DNA from: Arthonia radiata
Taxonomy: Eukaryota > Ascomycota > Arthoniomycetes > Arthoniales > Arthoniaceae
Length of the DNA stretch: 64,000 nt
Assembly (NCBI GenBank): GCA_002989075.1
Contig: PSQN01000002.1
Span: 1,008,097-1,072,096, forward strand
Reading direction: 5' to 3'
Below are positions 51,500 to 62,837 of the stretch, piece by piece. The notes below the pieces were generated by a model. That model was given only the letters and a program-made list of their open reading frames with translations. It was not told the origin of the DNA and did not search any database. How positions within the stretch are numbered: position 1 is the stretch's first letter; each line of letters begins with the position of its first letter. A program made the translations under genes and the position numbers.

Positions 51500-54049
51500 T
51501 GTCTTTTACTTATTCCCTTTATAAATATAGATACAGTAATAGGTATCGCAAAGATTAAGCTTTATAAATATCTTTAAGCCTTATAGACGATTAAGAATCT
51601 TAGAGACTAGCGGCAATGCGTAGTAATTCTTTACAGTTACATTGTTTAAACCGCGGTAGTTAACATACAGTCTCAACGATCTATCTACCTTAGGCACAAA
51701 TAGGACTAGAGCACCCGCCGGACTAGTAGAGGGTTGTATTCACCCTTTCTTAATTATAGCATCTAGGTACTTCTAGAGCGTCTTTAGCTTATCCTACGAT
51801 GTAGGGTAGATTAGCTTATACGGAGGTTCTATACTATCCTTAAGCTTAATCTTATAAGTATACTTACTAAGCGGCGTAAGCTTACTCAACAGTTCTTTAG
51901 AAAAGACGTCTTTATATTTAGCGTACTAAGAAAGAAGCTTATCTCGCTTCTCTACTTTCTTAGGCTCGCTATTCGAAGTCCGGTCTAGCGGCAAACTAAC
52001 GTCTAATAGGACCGCTATTTAATACTTATAACGTTTATCCGCTCTTATCTATAGAATCGCGGAGTAGTACTGTTCGCCTCTTTATAAATATACTAAAATT
52101 ACGTCTTTATTAACGATCTCAATAAATTTAGCTCCTACTACTCGTTCTTCGGGCGCAGAGAGGTTTCCCCAAGCGATTGTTCTTATCGCCTAACTAATCT
52201 AAGGCTTAACTTACTTAAGCTATAGGTATCCTAAAACGAGGCTGTATTCTATAAAGTTAGCTAAATATAGGTAGAGTTAGTAATATCGTTTCTCCTTATA
52301 TACGTCTCTTACAGTTACATTTACGTTATAAGCGCTATAAAGCTACAGCTTATTTTTATTAAGAAATTTAGTATACAGGAGCTTTACTCTATACAATTTT
52401 TGCTATCCTCTTTTAAGTACAATACGATAATTAATAAGGTTAATCTCTATACTAAAATCTACTAGCGCGAGGACCTCTTGCGGCGACCTATCTAGCTGTA
52501 CTAAGACTTTAATTCGTCCTTACCGTTAATCGATAGCCTTAAGCTTCAGAAACGTAAGGCTTACTCTTAAGGCCTGTCGTTTTTCTACCCAACTAGCGTC
52601 AAATTAACACTAGTTTGGGGCGTAGTACATTTAGTAGTATAATGCCCTTTCTAATTGTACGTAAAGTAGGTAATGTTTGCCTTACTATATATCGACCCTA
52701 GTTGCCTCTATGCGGTAGAGTCATTGTCTCTTTATCGGACCGGTAAGTTGCCTCGTTCTCGGTATAAACTGCCTTGTCCGCGGCCCGACCCCTATAGAGA
52801 TGCTCTAGCGTTATAACCGCCACAGTTTGTATCCGATCCGCTACCGAAGCGATCTCGGTTTGTATTAGTGTTGCGGGCGTCCTACGATATACTACGATTA
52901 ATATTTATATATTAACGAACTTTCTTTAGAAGCTCGTTTATGTCTTTAAGCAGGTTCTTTAAGAGACCTTACTTAATTAGCTTCGCCTTAATTTATAAAG
53001 GTAAGCGTGTGTAGTAGAATACGGCCCGATTCGAGTCCAGTATCTTGCTACCTAGCAACTTAGTTTCTTTGTTCTGTAGAAAGCTTAGGAAGTTCTTAAG
53101 CTTCTACGTTAAACTCTGCGTTAACGTAAAGAACTTTTCTACGTTAGCTATAGTAGCCGTAGCTGGGTCGACGATACATTCTATTACCTATTCTTTGAAG
53201 TACGCTTATATATAGAGCGACGTCTTCTCTTTATTCTCTTTAGCGTAAGTTCGCTATCTATTCGCTAGGTCTCTAGGGAGTTTCTAAACGTACTAGGTAA
53301 TAACACAAACGTTGTTAAGGTCTAAGACGTTAGCTATCTAAAATCTTTTCTCAATAGTTTAAGTCTATTAAGTACTTACAGAGCCTATAACTCTCTTAAG
53401 CTTAGGCGCCTCTTTCTTAAGAAGCTTATTAATCTAGCTTTAAAGGCTTAAATCGCCCTGTAGCCGCTTGCTACTAGCTCTCGAATTGCAGGCGGACTAA
53501 AGCTTAACTTCGAGTATTCGCTTTTTAAGCTTAAGCTTCTTAATAGTGTACTACTACTGCTATGCTAGTAGTTCTTGTCTTAGCTTTCGTACCTTAACGC
53601 TTAAGAAGGCGCTAAAGAGGGATTCTTCGCGGTTAGAGCCTTAGTAAGCCCCTTCGTTGTCGTTATTGTTTTGGTTTAGACTATTGTTCTTCTTAGTTTG
53701 CGATCTGCTCGGCGTCTGTTCGTCGGCTTATAAGCTCTCTTGCTTATTGTTGTCGCCGGATTCTATATAAGAGTCCTAGTCTTCTTCGATGTTGGCTATA
53801 TTTTGCTACGCTCTGTATTCTACTTGTGCGGCGGATATAAAGCGACTACCGTCGCGTACTTAGTTTCTTACTCGTTCTCTTTAAACACGGTACTTGCTAG
53901 TACCGGCTATTAATTAATTTTAATATTATTTATTTTAACGTGTATACAGAGTCTCAGCTATACTTAATTATACTGGGTTGACCCCTAAGCGACGTCAATA
54001 AGGTACCTGACTGCCGGCCGCCCCCCTCGTAGGTTTAGAATAATTAGGA

Positions 54050-54245
54050 TGTAATCTAAGTATAGGGCAGAGAGCAGTTAGGTAGCAAAAAGGGCCTAAA
54101 TAGGCTCTACTAGTGTTTAAGCTAATTATTAAGGAGACTAGAAAGGGATGCGTCTACTAGAGAGAAGATATCCTCTCAGAATCGCAGCCTTCCTAAATAG
54201 ACAACATTCTGTTTCAATTCGCTATCGGAACGTTTATGCATTACA
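54050..54245 (-). repeat. 5' LTR of B2 (196 bp)
   Basis: Pairs with 38938-39133; followed by ACTAC and the rest of G2 gag. Confidence 0.9.
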
Positions 54246-57200
54246 ACTACCTCTTATATAGATAGAGATGCCTACAAGTAGGTCGAGTACTACCTCGACG
54301 ATTTTTTGTTTACTCCGATAAAGAGTAGACGCGAGGACACCGACGAGTTCTTTACTAGCTTTATCTTCTTTTAGCAGAAGCTTTATAAAATCTTTAGATA
54401 GACTAACGCTAGACGCGTCGCTACTAGAAAGCTTAGGAACCTTAAGTAGATAGGACCAGCGAGCAGGTACGCCGCCAAATTTATATAGTATTCTAACTAA
54501 ACAGAATAGAACAAAAAACCCCTTATTAAGACCTTTTACGAAGGACTTAAGAATTATATTAAGGAAATAATCTATATTCGTAGAGAAAAGTTTAATAATC
54601 TCGACAACTTTATATAACAAGCAAAGAAGATTAACGATAGCAACTTTAAAAGATAAATAGAAAAGAAGGGTAACCCTACTAATAGATTCTATAGAATAAA
54701 GAATCGAGCAAACTTACGATAAGACCGAGGCGATCCAATAGAGTTAGATTTTATAAAGCCTCGAAAGAAACTAAACAACTAGGAACGAGAACACAGAATA
54801 AAGAACAAGCTATACTTATATTAAGAAGAACTAGGGCATTAAGTTAAAGAATACCGTTCCAAGAAATAACAGTTTAATAGTACCGGCAGAAACGGGCACA
54901 ACAATCGATCTTAGAAACTCTATTTCCTACGACAATAGTTTAATATAACTATTTAGACAAAAGAGGACAACGGTCGCAATAAGGCAATAGAACTACTAGC
55001 AGCCTTCTCCGACCGCTAATAGAAGGACCCGACCGAGGGTTATCTTCTCTAAGAATTAAGTCTCCTACAGAGGACTGTTTAGAACTAGTATAAGTACGTT
55101 ACTAGACTAACCAAGGAGCAGAAGGATATCTACTAAAATGCCTTCTGTAACTAGAAAAACACTCACTAGGTTTCGTTCAACGAGAAGCACAACGAGTAGA
55201 ACTTATTTAACTTATACAAAAACTGGGACACGGACGTTAAGTTATAGAAAGAGACAAAGAAACGATAAATAAAACAGGAACGATAAAATCTATAGAACTA
55301 GAATAACATTAACTATATTATTCCGAGGCAGCAGATACAAAATACCGTTGCACTACACAAAACACTATTCTAGACCGCGTACTACAACAATAACTATACG
55401 ACCTACGAATTCGACAAACTGAGGTTAGAATAGTAGCCAAAGAAACCGACATTTCTAAAACAAGGTGCGACACAAGAACTAGACCTTACTCGAGAACGAT
55501 CTAGATTACCTTATCTAGAAACTTAAGGAGAATTTAAGGAAGAACAGATCGTAGAAGCTAAGTAAGATAGCAGCTACGATGCGTTATAGGCAAGACAACG
55601 ACTTAAAGACAAAAATATAGATTCTAATAGTATAGAATTCTTTCTTAAGAACGATACTAACTAAAAAGAGCAAACCCTAATCCGTTAGAAAGAAATAATA
55701 TAGAGACTTTATTAGTTAGCCTTCTATAAGAGGAAATTAAGTACTAATAAAAATATTAATAATATTTTGGGATATATTTACTTACGCCTACAATAACTAG
55801 TAGACTACCTTATTAGAGGTTTAGAATTGCGTAGTTAGTACTAATATCTTTAACTAACAATATACAATCTATAGACACAACAAGTTTTAACTAGCAATAG
55901 TTGTATAATTAAAGTAGAGATCGTAAACAATAAACTAGACGTTATAATAAAAGCAGTACTAGAACACTCTATATAGGAATTCTTATAGTAAATTAACCGA
56001 CAATAGGTTTTAGTATCTAAAATACTCTAGAACGTATACAATTAATAGAAAAAAGACTAGGCCGACTACTTTAAGGGCAGCAGTACCGGCCCGTCCAACG
56101 GTTAAACCCTTTAAGAGTCTAGCTCTACGCGAGCTTAGCTACCTATAGAACATATCTACACACTCGGGCAACAATAAACTATAGAAACATTAAAATTATA
56201 ATCGACTTAGGCGCAACAGGCAACTTTATTTTAACACGCTACGTTAAGGAGTATTAGATATAAATATAAAAGAAGAAATTACCCTATATACTGTCTAGAT
56301 TTTAAGAAGTAGAAGGAAGAGTCGACTACAAGACTTTATTAATAGATATAACTATCGGAGACTATTAAAAAGAAATTACTTATAATATTGTAGATATTAA
56401 TTAGTACTACGCCGTACTAGGTATACTTTAGTTACAACAATATAATCTAAAAGTAGATTAAAGACCTAAGAAACTCCTCTTTACTAGGTACAAGCACTCT
56501 AAACAAGAGTCGTTCTACGGAACAGATACCCTATAAGCTAATTTTAGTAATAAGAATAAGGAGCGCGATAAAGAACTTATGCGGGTTAGTACTACTATAC
56601 TCCAACATTTAGACATCCTACGAGAAGAGTTTAACGCAGTATTTTGTCTATAGCTAGCTATACGTAAGTATAAACAAAAGATAACTATATACCAACGATT
56701 CTATACGACGACAAGTACTCAGTTAATTACTAAAATACCCGAGAAATACGATCAATTCTAATATCTGTTCGAAGAAGCTGAGCTAAACTTAGCTCTCCTA
56801 GAATACAAACCGTAGAATTACACAATATCTTTATAAGAAGGTAAAACGCTAATATTTAGTTTAATATACTTTCTATTAGAAGCAGAAAATTAAGCGCTCT
56901 GCGACTATCTTAATAAAAACCTTAAGAAAGGATTTATCTAAAAATTAATATTACTAGCCAGATACTCGATACTCTTTGTACTAAAGAAGAATAGCAAACT
57001 ACGACTCTATATAAATTATAGACAATTAAATAGAGTAACTATTAAAAATTAGTACTCTTTACTATATATCGACAAAATAACAGATTAATTATATAACGCG
57101 CAATAGTTTACTAAGTTTAATCTACAAGAAGCCTACAACTTAATTTGTGTAAAGAAAGATAAAGAATAGAAGACTACCTTTCGTACTAGACACAGACTTT

Positions 57201-60200
57201 TTAAGTATTGCATTATACCTTTTAGACTAATAAACGCATTAGTATTATTTTAGAAACTAATTAACAATATACTTAGCAATTACTTAGATATATTTATAAC
57301 GGCTTATCTAGACGATATCCTAGTATACAGCCGTATACTAAAAGAACATAAAAAATATATTAAGAAGGTATTAGAAAGATTAGTGCGTACCGATTTACAA
57401 ATTAATATTAAGAAAACCTAGTTTTATTAACAATCCGTCGAATTTCTTAGATTTATAATTACCGAGCACAGTCTTTAAATAAAAGATTCAAAGATCTAAT
57501 CTATTTTAACCTAGCCTATACTAAAGAATATAAAACAGTTGCAATAGTTTCTTAGTTTTGTTAACTATTACAGGCAATAGATATCCAACTTTAGCCGAAT
57601 TATAGCACCGCTGTCTTAACAAATAAAACAATCGACAGGATTCTTCTAGACGTAGAAAGAACAATCAGTATTTAAAGAGCTTAAGGAAGCTTTTAAGATC
57701 GGACTCGTACTAGCAATATTCGACTCTAACCTACCAATTATTATAAAAATAGACGCGTTAGACTATACAATTAAAGTATGTATAAGTTAAAACAACAAGG
57801 AAAGAAAGCTTAGACCAGTAGCTTTCTACTTAAAAAAGATGTTACCTACAGAACAGAACTATAATATTTACAATAAAGAGCTTTTAGCTATTATAGCAGC
57901 ATTCAAAATATAGCGAGCTTACCTAAAAGAAGCAAACTATACAATTATAGTATATATAAACTATAAGAACCTAACTTACTTTATAACAACAAAGAAACTT
58001 AACCGCAGATAAGTTAAATAGTTAGAAACTATAGCTCTATACAACTTTATTATTACCTACAAAAAGGGTTTTAAGAACAACAGAGCCAACGCTCTAAGCT
58101 AACGTTTAGATTACCTTAATAACAAGGAACACGTTAAACACACAATATTCTAAGAACACAATAATAAGATTAGATACAATCAATTAGCTATAATAACCGA
58201 GTTTGTTATCGAACTAGACAGCCGAATCTCAGACATTCTGAACGACTCTAAGACCTACTAGAAAAACGAGAAACGACACCTAAGATTAACTAAAAACAAT
58301 AAAGGCTATTACAAATTTTAAGGCAAAATTTACGTTCTAAAGAATCTAATTCGATACATTATTAGTAACTTTTACAATAACCTAACAAAAGGGCACAAAG
58401 GTATCGACAATACTATAGAAAAGATTACAAGAACCTACTATATTCCGAGAATCCAACACTACGTCGAGAATTATATCTAAAAATACGACGTATGCGCAAG
58501 AACTAAGCACCCAAGGCATTTACTATACGGTAAACTACAATTACTAGAGATACCCAAGAGACTATAATATACAGTCTTACTAAACTTTATTACTAAGTTA
58601 CTAACTTTCAAGGATTTACTCATAAAAGTAGCTTACAACGCTATTCTAGTTATATGCGACAAACTAACAAAGTACGCATACTTTGTACCTTACAAGGAAG
58701 CTAGCAACTTAGAGCAGTTAGTATATACCTTCCTTTATATTATCTTAGCCAACTACGGTCAACTACAAAGAATTGTCTTAGATAGAGACTAGAAATTCGT
58801 CTTACAATTTTAGATATCCTAAATACAACAGCTAGGGACAAAATAAAAAATATTAACGTTATTCTATCTACAAACAGACGGACAGACAGAACAAACAAAT
58901 TAAACACTAAAACAATATCTCTGAGCATACATTAACTACCAGCAAAACGACTAGATATAGTTACTACTAGTAGCGTAAGCAGCGTACAACGATACGAAGA
59001 ACGATATAACCAAAATAACTTTGTTCTATGCCTTATATAGCTATTACCCTCTTTAAAGAAGACAACTATAAAATACTATAGAGAACGAATTAGCTACACG
59101 AATAGCTACAAACATAAAATACCTATACCAGTAGTTAAAGTCTAACAGCGAGTTTATTACCAAACAAACAAGAAAATAGTATAATAAGTTAAGAACGACC
59201 CTAAATACAAGCATAAAAGAGAAGAGAAGAGCTTACTTACTTATAAGAAACTTAAAAACTATTAGACTAAGCAAAAAACTCGACTATACTAAGACAAAAC
59301 TGTTTAAAATCTTACAGCAATTAAGACCCGTAACATTTAAACTTAAACTTCTAAACACAATAAGAATACATCCTATATTCTACGTAGCGCTGTTAGAGCC
59401 AGCCTACTCTTAAGAAGTAGAACAACCTAACCTAGAAATCCTTTCTAACAATTAAGAACCCGAGTATAAGGTTAAAACGATTCGAGCTTATAAACAATAC
59501 CGAGGCAAACAACAGTATCTTATAAAGTAGAAAGGATATTCCGAACACAAAAATTAATAGAAACCGAAACGAAACCTAACTAACTATAAAGATACCGTTT
59601 AACAATATTAGAACTAAAATATTAATTAGTCGTAATAGTACTAATACTCTAATTTACTACCTAGTGCGCCTTGCTAGCATCTAGGTTATCTACAAACAAA
59701 CCAGTCTACTATGTTAGTAGCCTACTACCTAATTTCGGGAATAGATTATTATAAAAATCTATACTTAAGCTACTTAGCATATCTACAATATTACAACTAA
59801 ATATAGCTGCCAGCTATTCTTCTTTAAACAATATATTATTCTAATTTATTTTATTCTACGCCTAAATACGCAATCTTTTGAGCTCCTTCTTTAAATCTAT
59901 AACCGCCGCTTTAACAACTTTGCGCTATCTTTTCGCTATACAAACGACTTCCTTCTCTTCCGCTAAACGCTTACATTGCCCTTAAAGGGCATTTAACACC
60001 CGTAAGTACTAAAAATAGATACTCTAAGCTAAAATAAGTTAGATTTATACTAAGAACAGACGCAGGATAGAAACTAACTATTCTCTAACGACGGGCGAAC
60101 GTTACACAACTTCTTATTACGAGTATATACGAAATACGACGCCTTCCTAAACTTTAGAATACACTTTTTATCTAGATAAGCGTAGCGGGAACACAGAAGC

Positions 60201-60378
60201 ATCTCTCGACCGTAGACTTTAGTAAGAATAGTATTAATCTTAAGCGCTTTGTTAGCGTTAGGGACTTTCTTAACTTTAAGTATAACGACTTATAGAACTA
60301 GATCTACTATAGAGGAACAACGAGGTTTTAATGTCTCTAGGGCCGTTAAGGACGACTAGCCTTAAAAAGGAGACCTTG

Positions 60379-60828
60379 TGTTACGATCTTACTATATTAG
60401 GCTAGTACAGGGCTGAGCGCAGCCAGCCTTATTAAAGCATTATATAGCATATCCGACGACTCTAATATAGCGACGTCGGTAACGTCGCTATATCGTAATA
60501 AGATCCCAACTATACGACAAAGGAAGTATCGGAACCGTCGAACACAGAGAGACATACCTTTATACCTTAGACTATATAGCTAGACTAATGGCCGACCTTA
60601 GGATAGACTTTAGTCTATTAACTTAATATCTAAATATAAGTTCCTTAACCCTATTTAAGTAACGTACTTTACCTTCTGTCTACTCTAGTTAAGCCCCTCT
60701 TACCTTCTATAATCTGTCTCGCCTCTCCTGCCTTTTAGTCTCTAGCACACGAGACATCTACTACTAAGGTCGACAAGCACACAAGGCAAGTGAGCCTTAG
60801 TTTGGTCCTCCCAGCGACCGGCGTTACA
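60379..60828 (+). repeat. 3' LTR of G2 (450 bp)
   Basis: Starts TGTTACGATCTTAC and ends GGCGTTACA, the least altered terminus of this family in the window. Followed by CTCTA. Confidence 0.92.
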
Positions 60829-60989
60829 CTCTATATTTGTTTTAGATATTTTTAACGTTCTACGGATATAATAGATATATAAATTAGCTATATATTTAAT
60901 GTCTTTCTCTAATTAGTACGTCCTAATTTGAGGCTTAGTCTAGCCTTGTATGTTTTCTATTTAGATTTAGATAAGGTAGACTTGTAATA
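60829..60989 (-). repeat. 5' LTR of G3, second piece
   Basis: Continues the LTR from 38227. The two pieces sum to about 467 bp, like the left copy at 10066-10531. Followed by ATAAG. Confidence 0.85.
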
Positions 60990-60994
60990 ATAAG

Positions 60995-61768
60995 TAAGAT
61001 AGTTATTAGTAACTATATTATTTCTATAATTATTTAGAGATTACTACTTAGAGCTAGAGACTTACTAAATAAATTAGTAAGTTTATTAGTAAGAACCTTA
61101 CTAACAGTAATATATTTATTAAGAAGATAAGAGATAGAGATATATAATTAATTACTATATCTACTTTCTTCTATACTTACTATACCCTTATATAAGATAT
61201 TATTAATAAGCTTATATATCTATAATCTATCTACTATAGTGTTAGTAAGAGTAATATAGCTTTAATTAGTACTTAATATTCTATAGTAGGTACTACTACT
61301 AGAAGGGCTTTATCTATAATATATTTAGTATACTAGCTATAATAGTATTACTACCTCTTCTCTCTTTAGTATAAGGCTATAATACTAATACTGGTAATAG
61401 GCCCTTAGTAAAAGGCTACTCCTTAGTAAAAAGCTACTAGTAAAAGGCTACTTTTAGTAATAAGCCCTTAGTATAAGGCTATATATATATAGTAGAAAGT
61501 ATACTAGTAGAAAGCTAATAACAATATAAAATTAAGTATTAGTATAGATATGTTTAGAATAATTTAAAGATAATACCTCTAGTATAGAATCTAGCGTTTT
61601 AAAAGACCTTTAGTATATAGACAATACTAGATAGATTAAGATAAGAGTTAGCTTCTCTTATAGAGATTAATAAGGGTAATATACTTAGAAAGTTTAGAGC
61701 TAGTAGTAGTAATATAGAAGGAGTAATAAATCTTACTATTGTTATTATAGGCTTTAACTAAGGGAGTA
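60995..61768 (+). other. Right internal part of H
   Basis: AT-rich, RIP-mutated sequence with no recognisable coding domain. It contains the short tandem array at 61369-61480 and ends in a purine tract before the right LTR. Confidence 0.5.
61369..61480 (+). repeat. Imperfect short tandem array inside H
   Basis: Several diverged copies of a core like TTAGTAAAAGGCTAC/TTAGTATAAGGCTA follow one another. The array is either original to H or grew after insertion. Confidence 0.6.
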
Positions 61769-61959
61769 TGTTAAGAATTATTAGTTATATTTAGTCTTAG
61801 CCTTTATATACTAGCTTTAGTACCTTTAAGCAAGCTTAGTATACTACAATAGTAGATACTAGCATCTATCTTAGTACTAGACTTTATCTAGTTCTAAGCT
61901 TCCTTCCTAGCTAGTTCTCCTACTAAAAATTTAACTAATTCTAACTATATCTTTTAATA
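61769..61959 (+). repeat. Right LTR of H (191 bp), RIP-mutated
   Basis: Begins TGTTAAGAATTATTAG and ends TTTTAATA. Aligns without gaps to 8952-9142, with transitions at most differing sites. Followed by GCATC. Confidence 0.88.
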
Positions 61960-61964
61960 GCATC

Positions 61965-62266
61965 TTTAATGATTTTATAACCCTTATCTTATACTACTTC
62001 CTTTACTTAAACTAGCAATTTTAGGCACAAAATCTTGCCAAATAGGCCTTTTTATTAGTTTAAGACAAGAAGACTTAGTTTCTCTAACACTGTAGCTCGA
62101 ATAGTAGGAGAATACTAGAGAGTTATAATACGTATAGCTTGTTGTACTACTCTCTCTGGCCTTAGCCCTTGTAATGCTAAATAATAGCGTTGCAAAGGTA
62201 CAGCTTTCTTATATCTTACCTCTAGAATAGGTACTTTAATGGTGATGCAAAATGGAAAACAAAAAA
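61965..62266. mobile_element. Interior of the TIR element, right of H
   Basis: About 300 bp between the H target site and the right inverted repeat. AT-rich and mildly RIP-like up to ~62240, then normal. A part reads on the minus strand like a decayed coding stretch, but I could not assign it to a transposase family. Confidence 0.45.
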
Positions 62267-62302
62267 GCACAGACCGTTTCAACCGATTAACTCACACCCC
62301 AA
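62267..62302 (-). repeat. Right terminal inverted repeat (36 bp)
   Basis: Exact reverse complement of 8913-8948; followed by TA. Confidence 0.85.
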
Positions 62303-62304
62303 TA

Positions 62305-62837
62305 CCACCAAGCCTTTTGCCAGCCATCCCATTTTTCAACAGCTCACGCTTCGCTGATTTGTGTGTGAGCGAGATCAAAGGTCAGCGGCGCGTGTGGGCC
62401 TCCGACCTCGAACCCCTTTGGATAGTCTGATAATCCGATTTCTTGCTTGTTGGTGTTGCCTAATCACATGAAACCTCACCCCGAACGACCTGCACGCTCA
62501 CAGCCTCGCTCGCATAGGATTGCCATGTGCTACTTGCATTGAGATGTCGAAAAGCTCTATTTCAGCATGCGCGCGATGCCACTTGCGCCATCCTTCCTGG
62601 TATTTGCCCTCACCTTGAGCCCACGGAGACTCGTCGACGACGATGTCAGGAGATGATGCGAGCTCAACTTGAGCCTAGACAGACTCGTTGAAGACAAGAT
62701 CCGGAGGTCACGCAAGCTCATCGTTGCCACCGCCCGCCCTACAGAACACTCCTGGGGCACAGGACAGCATCAACCACACAGCGGAGCCCAAACCTTCGTT
62801 GGACGTTTCTTCATCTCGGAGAACGATTGATGGTGAA
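62305..62837. other. Host flank upstream of the MFS gene
   Basis: Normal-composition DNA. The open frame at 62239-62430 crosses the inverted repeat and has no domain. From ~62679 the frame of the transporter is open without an ATG; its Ser/Glu-rich content resembles a transporter N-terminus. Confidence 0.5.

Larger units (their letters stand above)
38938..54245 (-). mobile_element. B2: Ty3/gypsy element, inserted in gag of G2
   Basis: 196-bp LTRs at 38938-39133 and 54050-54245, flanked by ACTAC (38933-38937 and 54246-54250). Own length is about 8.01 kb after removal of G1, matching B1. Minus-strand order: gag ~53.9-52.9 kb, protease ~52.6 kb, RT ~51.9-51.0 kb, RNase H ~50.9-50.3 kb, integrase ~50.1-48.8 kb. 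The RT stretch 51284-51499 is still open and clearly of gypsy type. Less decayed than B1, still broken throughout. Confidence 0.9.
38228..60828 (+). mobile_element. G2: Ty3/gypsy chromovirus, inserted in the 5' LTR of G3
   Basis: 450-bp LTRs at 38228-38677 and 60379-60828, flanked by CTCTA (38223-38227 and 60829-60833). Own length is about 7.29 kb after removal of B2. Pieces: 38228-38937 (LTR and start of gag) and 54251-60828 (rest of gag, pol, 3' region, LTR). [11 protein letters not shown] region near 57.31 kb, integrase ~58.3-59.1 kb, GPY/F-like module ~59.3-59.4 kb, chromodomain-like stretch ~59.49-59.56 kb. Same family and U3 type as G1 but more decayed. Confidence 0.9.
10066..60989 (-). 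mobile_element. G3: Ty3/gypsy chromovirus, inserted in H
   Basis: Flanked by ATAAG (10061-10065 and 60990-60994). The 3' LTR is at 10066-10531; the 5' LTR is split into 37917-38227 and 60829-60989 by G2. Own length is about 7.19 kb after removing B1, D, F and G2. On the minus strand the body pieces are: gag 37900-36037 and 23401-22898, then 22421-20815 and 12797-10532 carrying PR, RT, RNase H, integrase and a chromodomain-like stretch (~11240-11310). A purine tract (CTAAAGAGGGGACCTTA) precedes the 3' LTR. Thoroughly decayed, with dozens of breaks. Confidence 0.88.
8952..61959 (+). mobile_element. H: small copia-like LTR element, outermost LTR layer
   Basis: Two 191-bp LTRs (8952-9142 and 61769-61959, TGT...ACA type) are flanked by the target duplication GCGTC (8947-8951) and GCATC (61960-61964). 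A purine tract (about AACTAAGGGAGTA) just before the right LTR sets the plus orientation. Subtracting G3 leaves about 2.08 kb, with only ~1.7 kb between the LTRs: 9143-10065 and 60995-61768. That is too short for a full pol. The left piece looks weakly like a copia gag and the right piece is repeat-rich, so it is probably non-autonomous or internally deleted. It is heavily decayed by RIP and is the oldest LTR element here. Confidence 0.85.
9110..62240. other. RIP-affected AT-rich block
   Basis: From about 9110 the DNA turns TpA-rich and CpA/TpG-poor until about 62240. Pairwise comparison of any two LTRs or bodies of the same family shows almost only transitions. Stop codons crowd all sense frames. 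This fits RIP as known in Pezizomycotina. Genes of the host are absent throughout the block. Confidence 0.9.
8913..62302. mobile_element. Remnant of a TIR DNA transposon, split by the whole LTR nest
   Basis: A perfect 36-bp inverted repeat (8913-8948 and 62267-62302, beginning TTGGGGTGTGAG) is bordered by TA on both sides (8911-8912, 62303-62304), as expected for a Tc1/mariner-type insertion. The LTR element H entered three bases inside the left repeat. After the nest is removed only about 380 bp remain, so this is a MITE-size or internally deleted copy. The family is assigned from the TA duplication alone. Confidence 0.75.

Noticed and set aside
58740-58928. Minus-strand hydrophobic frame in G2
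   Set aside because: Shadow of the integrase region on the other strand.
10066-60989. Ectopic recombination or tandem duplication as the cause of the repeated blocks
   Set aside because: Every repeated block ends at LTR termini with a matching 5-bp duplication, so independent insertions explain them.
8952-61959. A single giant (53 kb) mobile element such as a Starship
   Set aside because: No tyrosine recombinase or cargo genes are present; the whole span is explained by nested retroelements with their own duplications.
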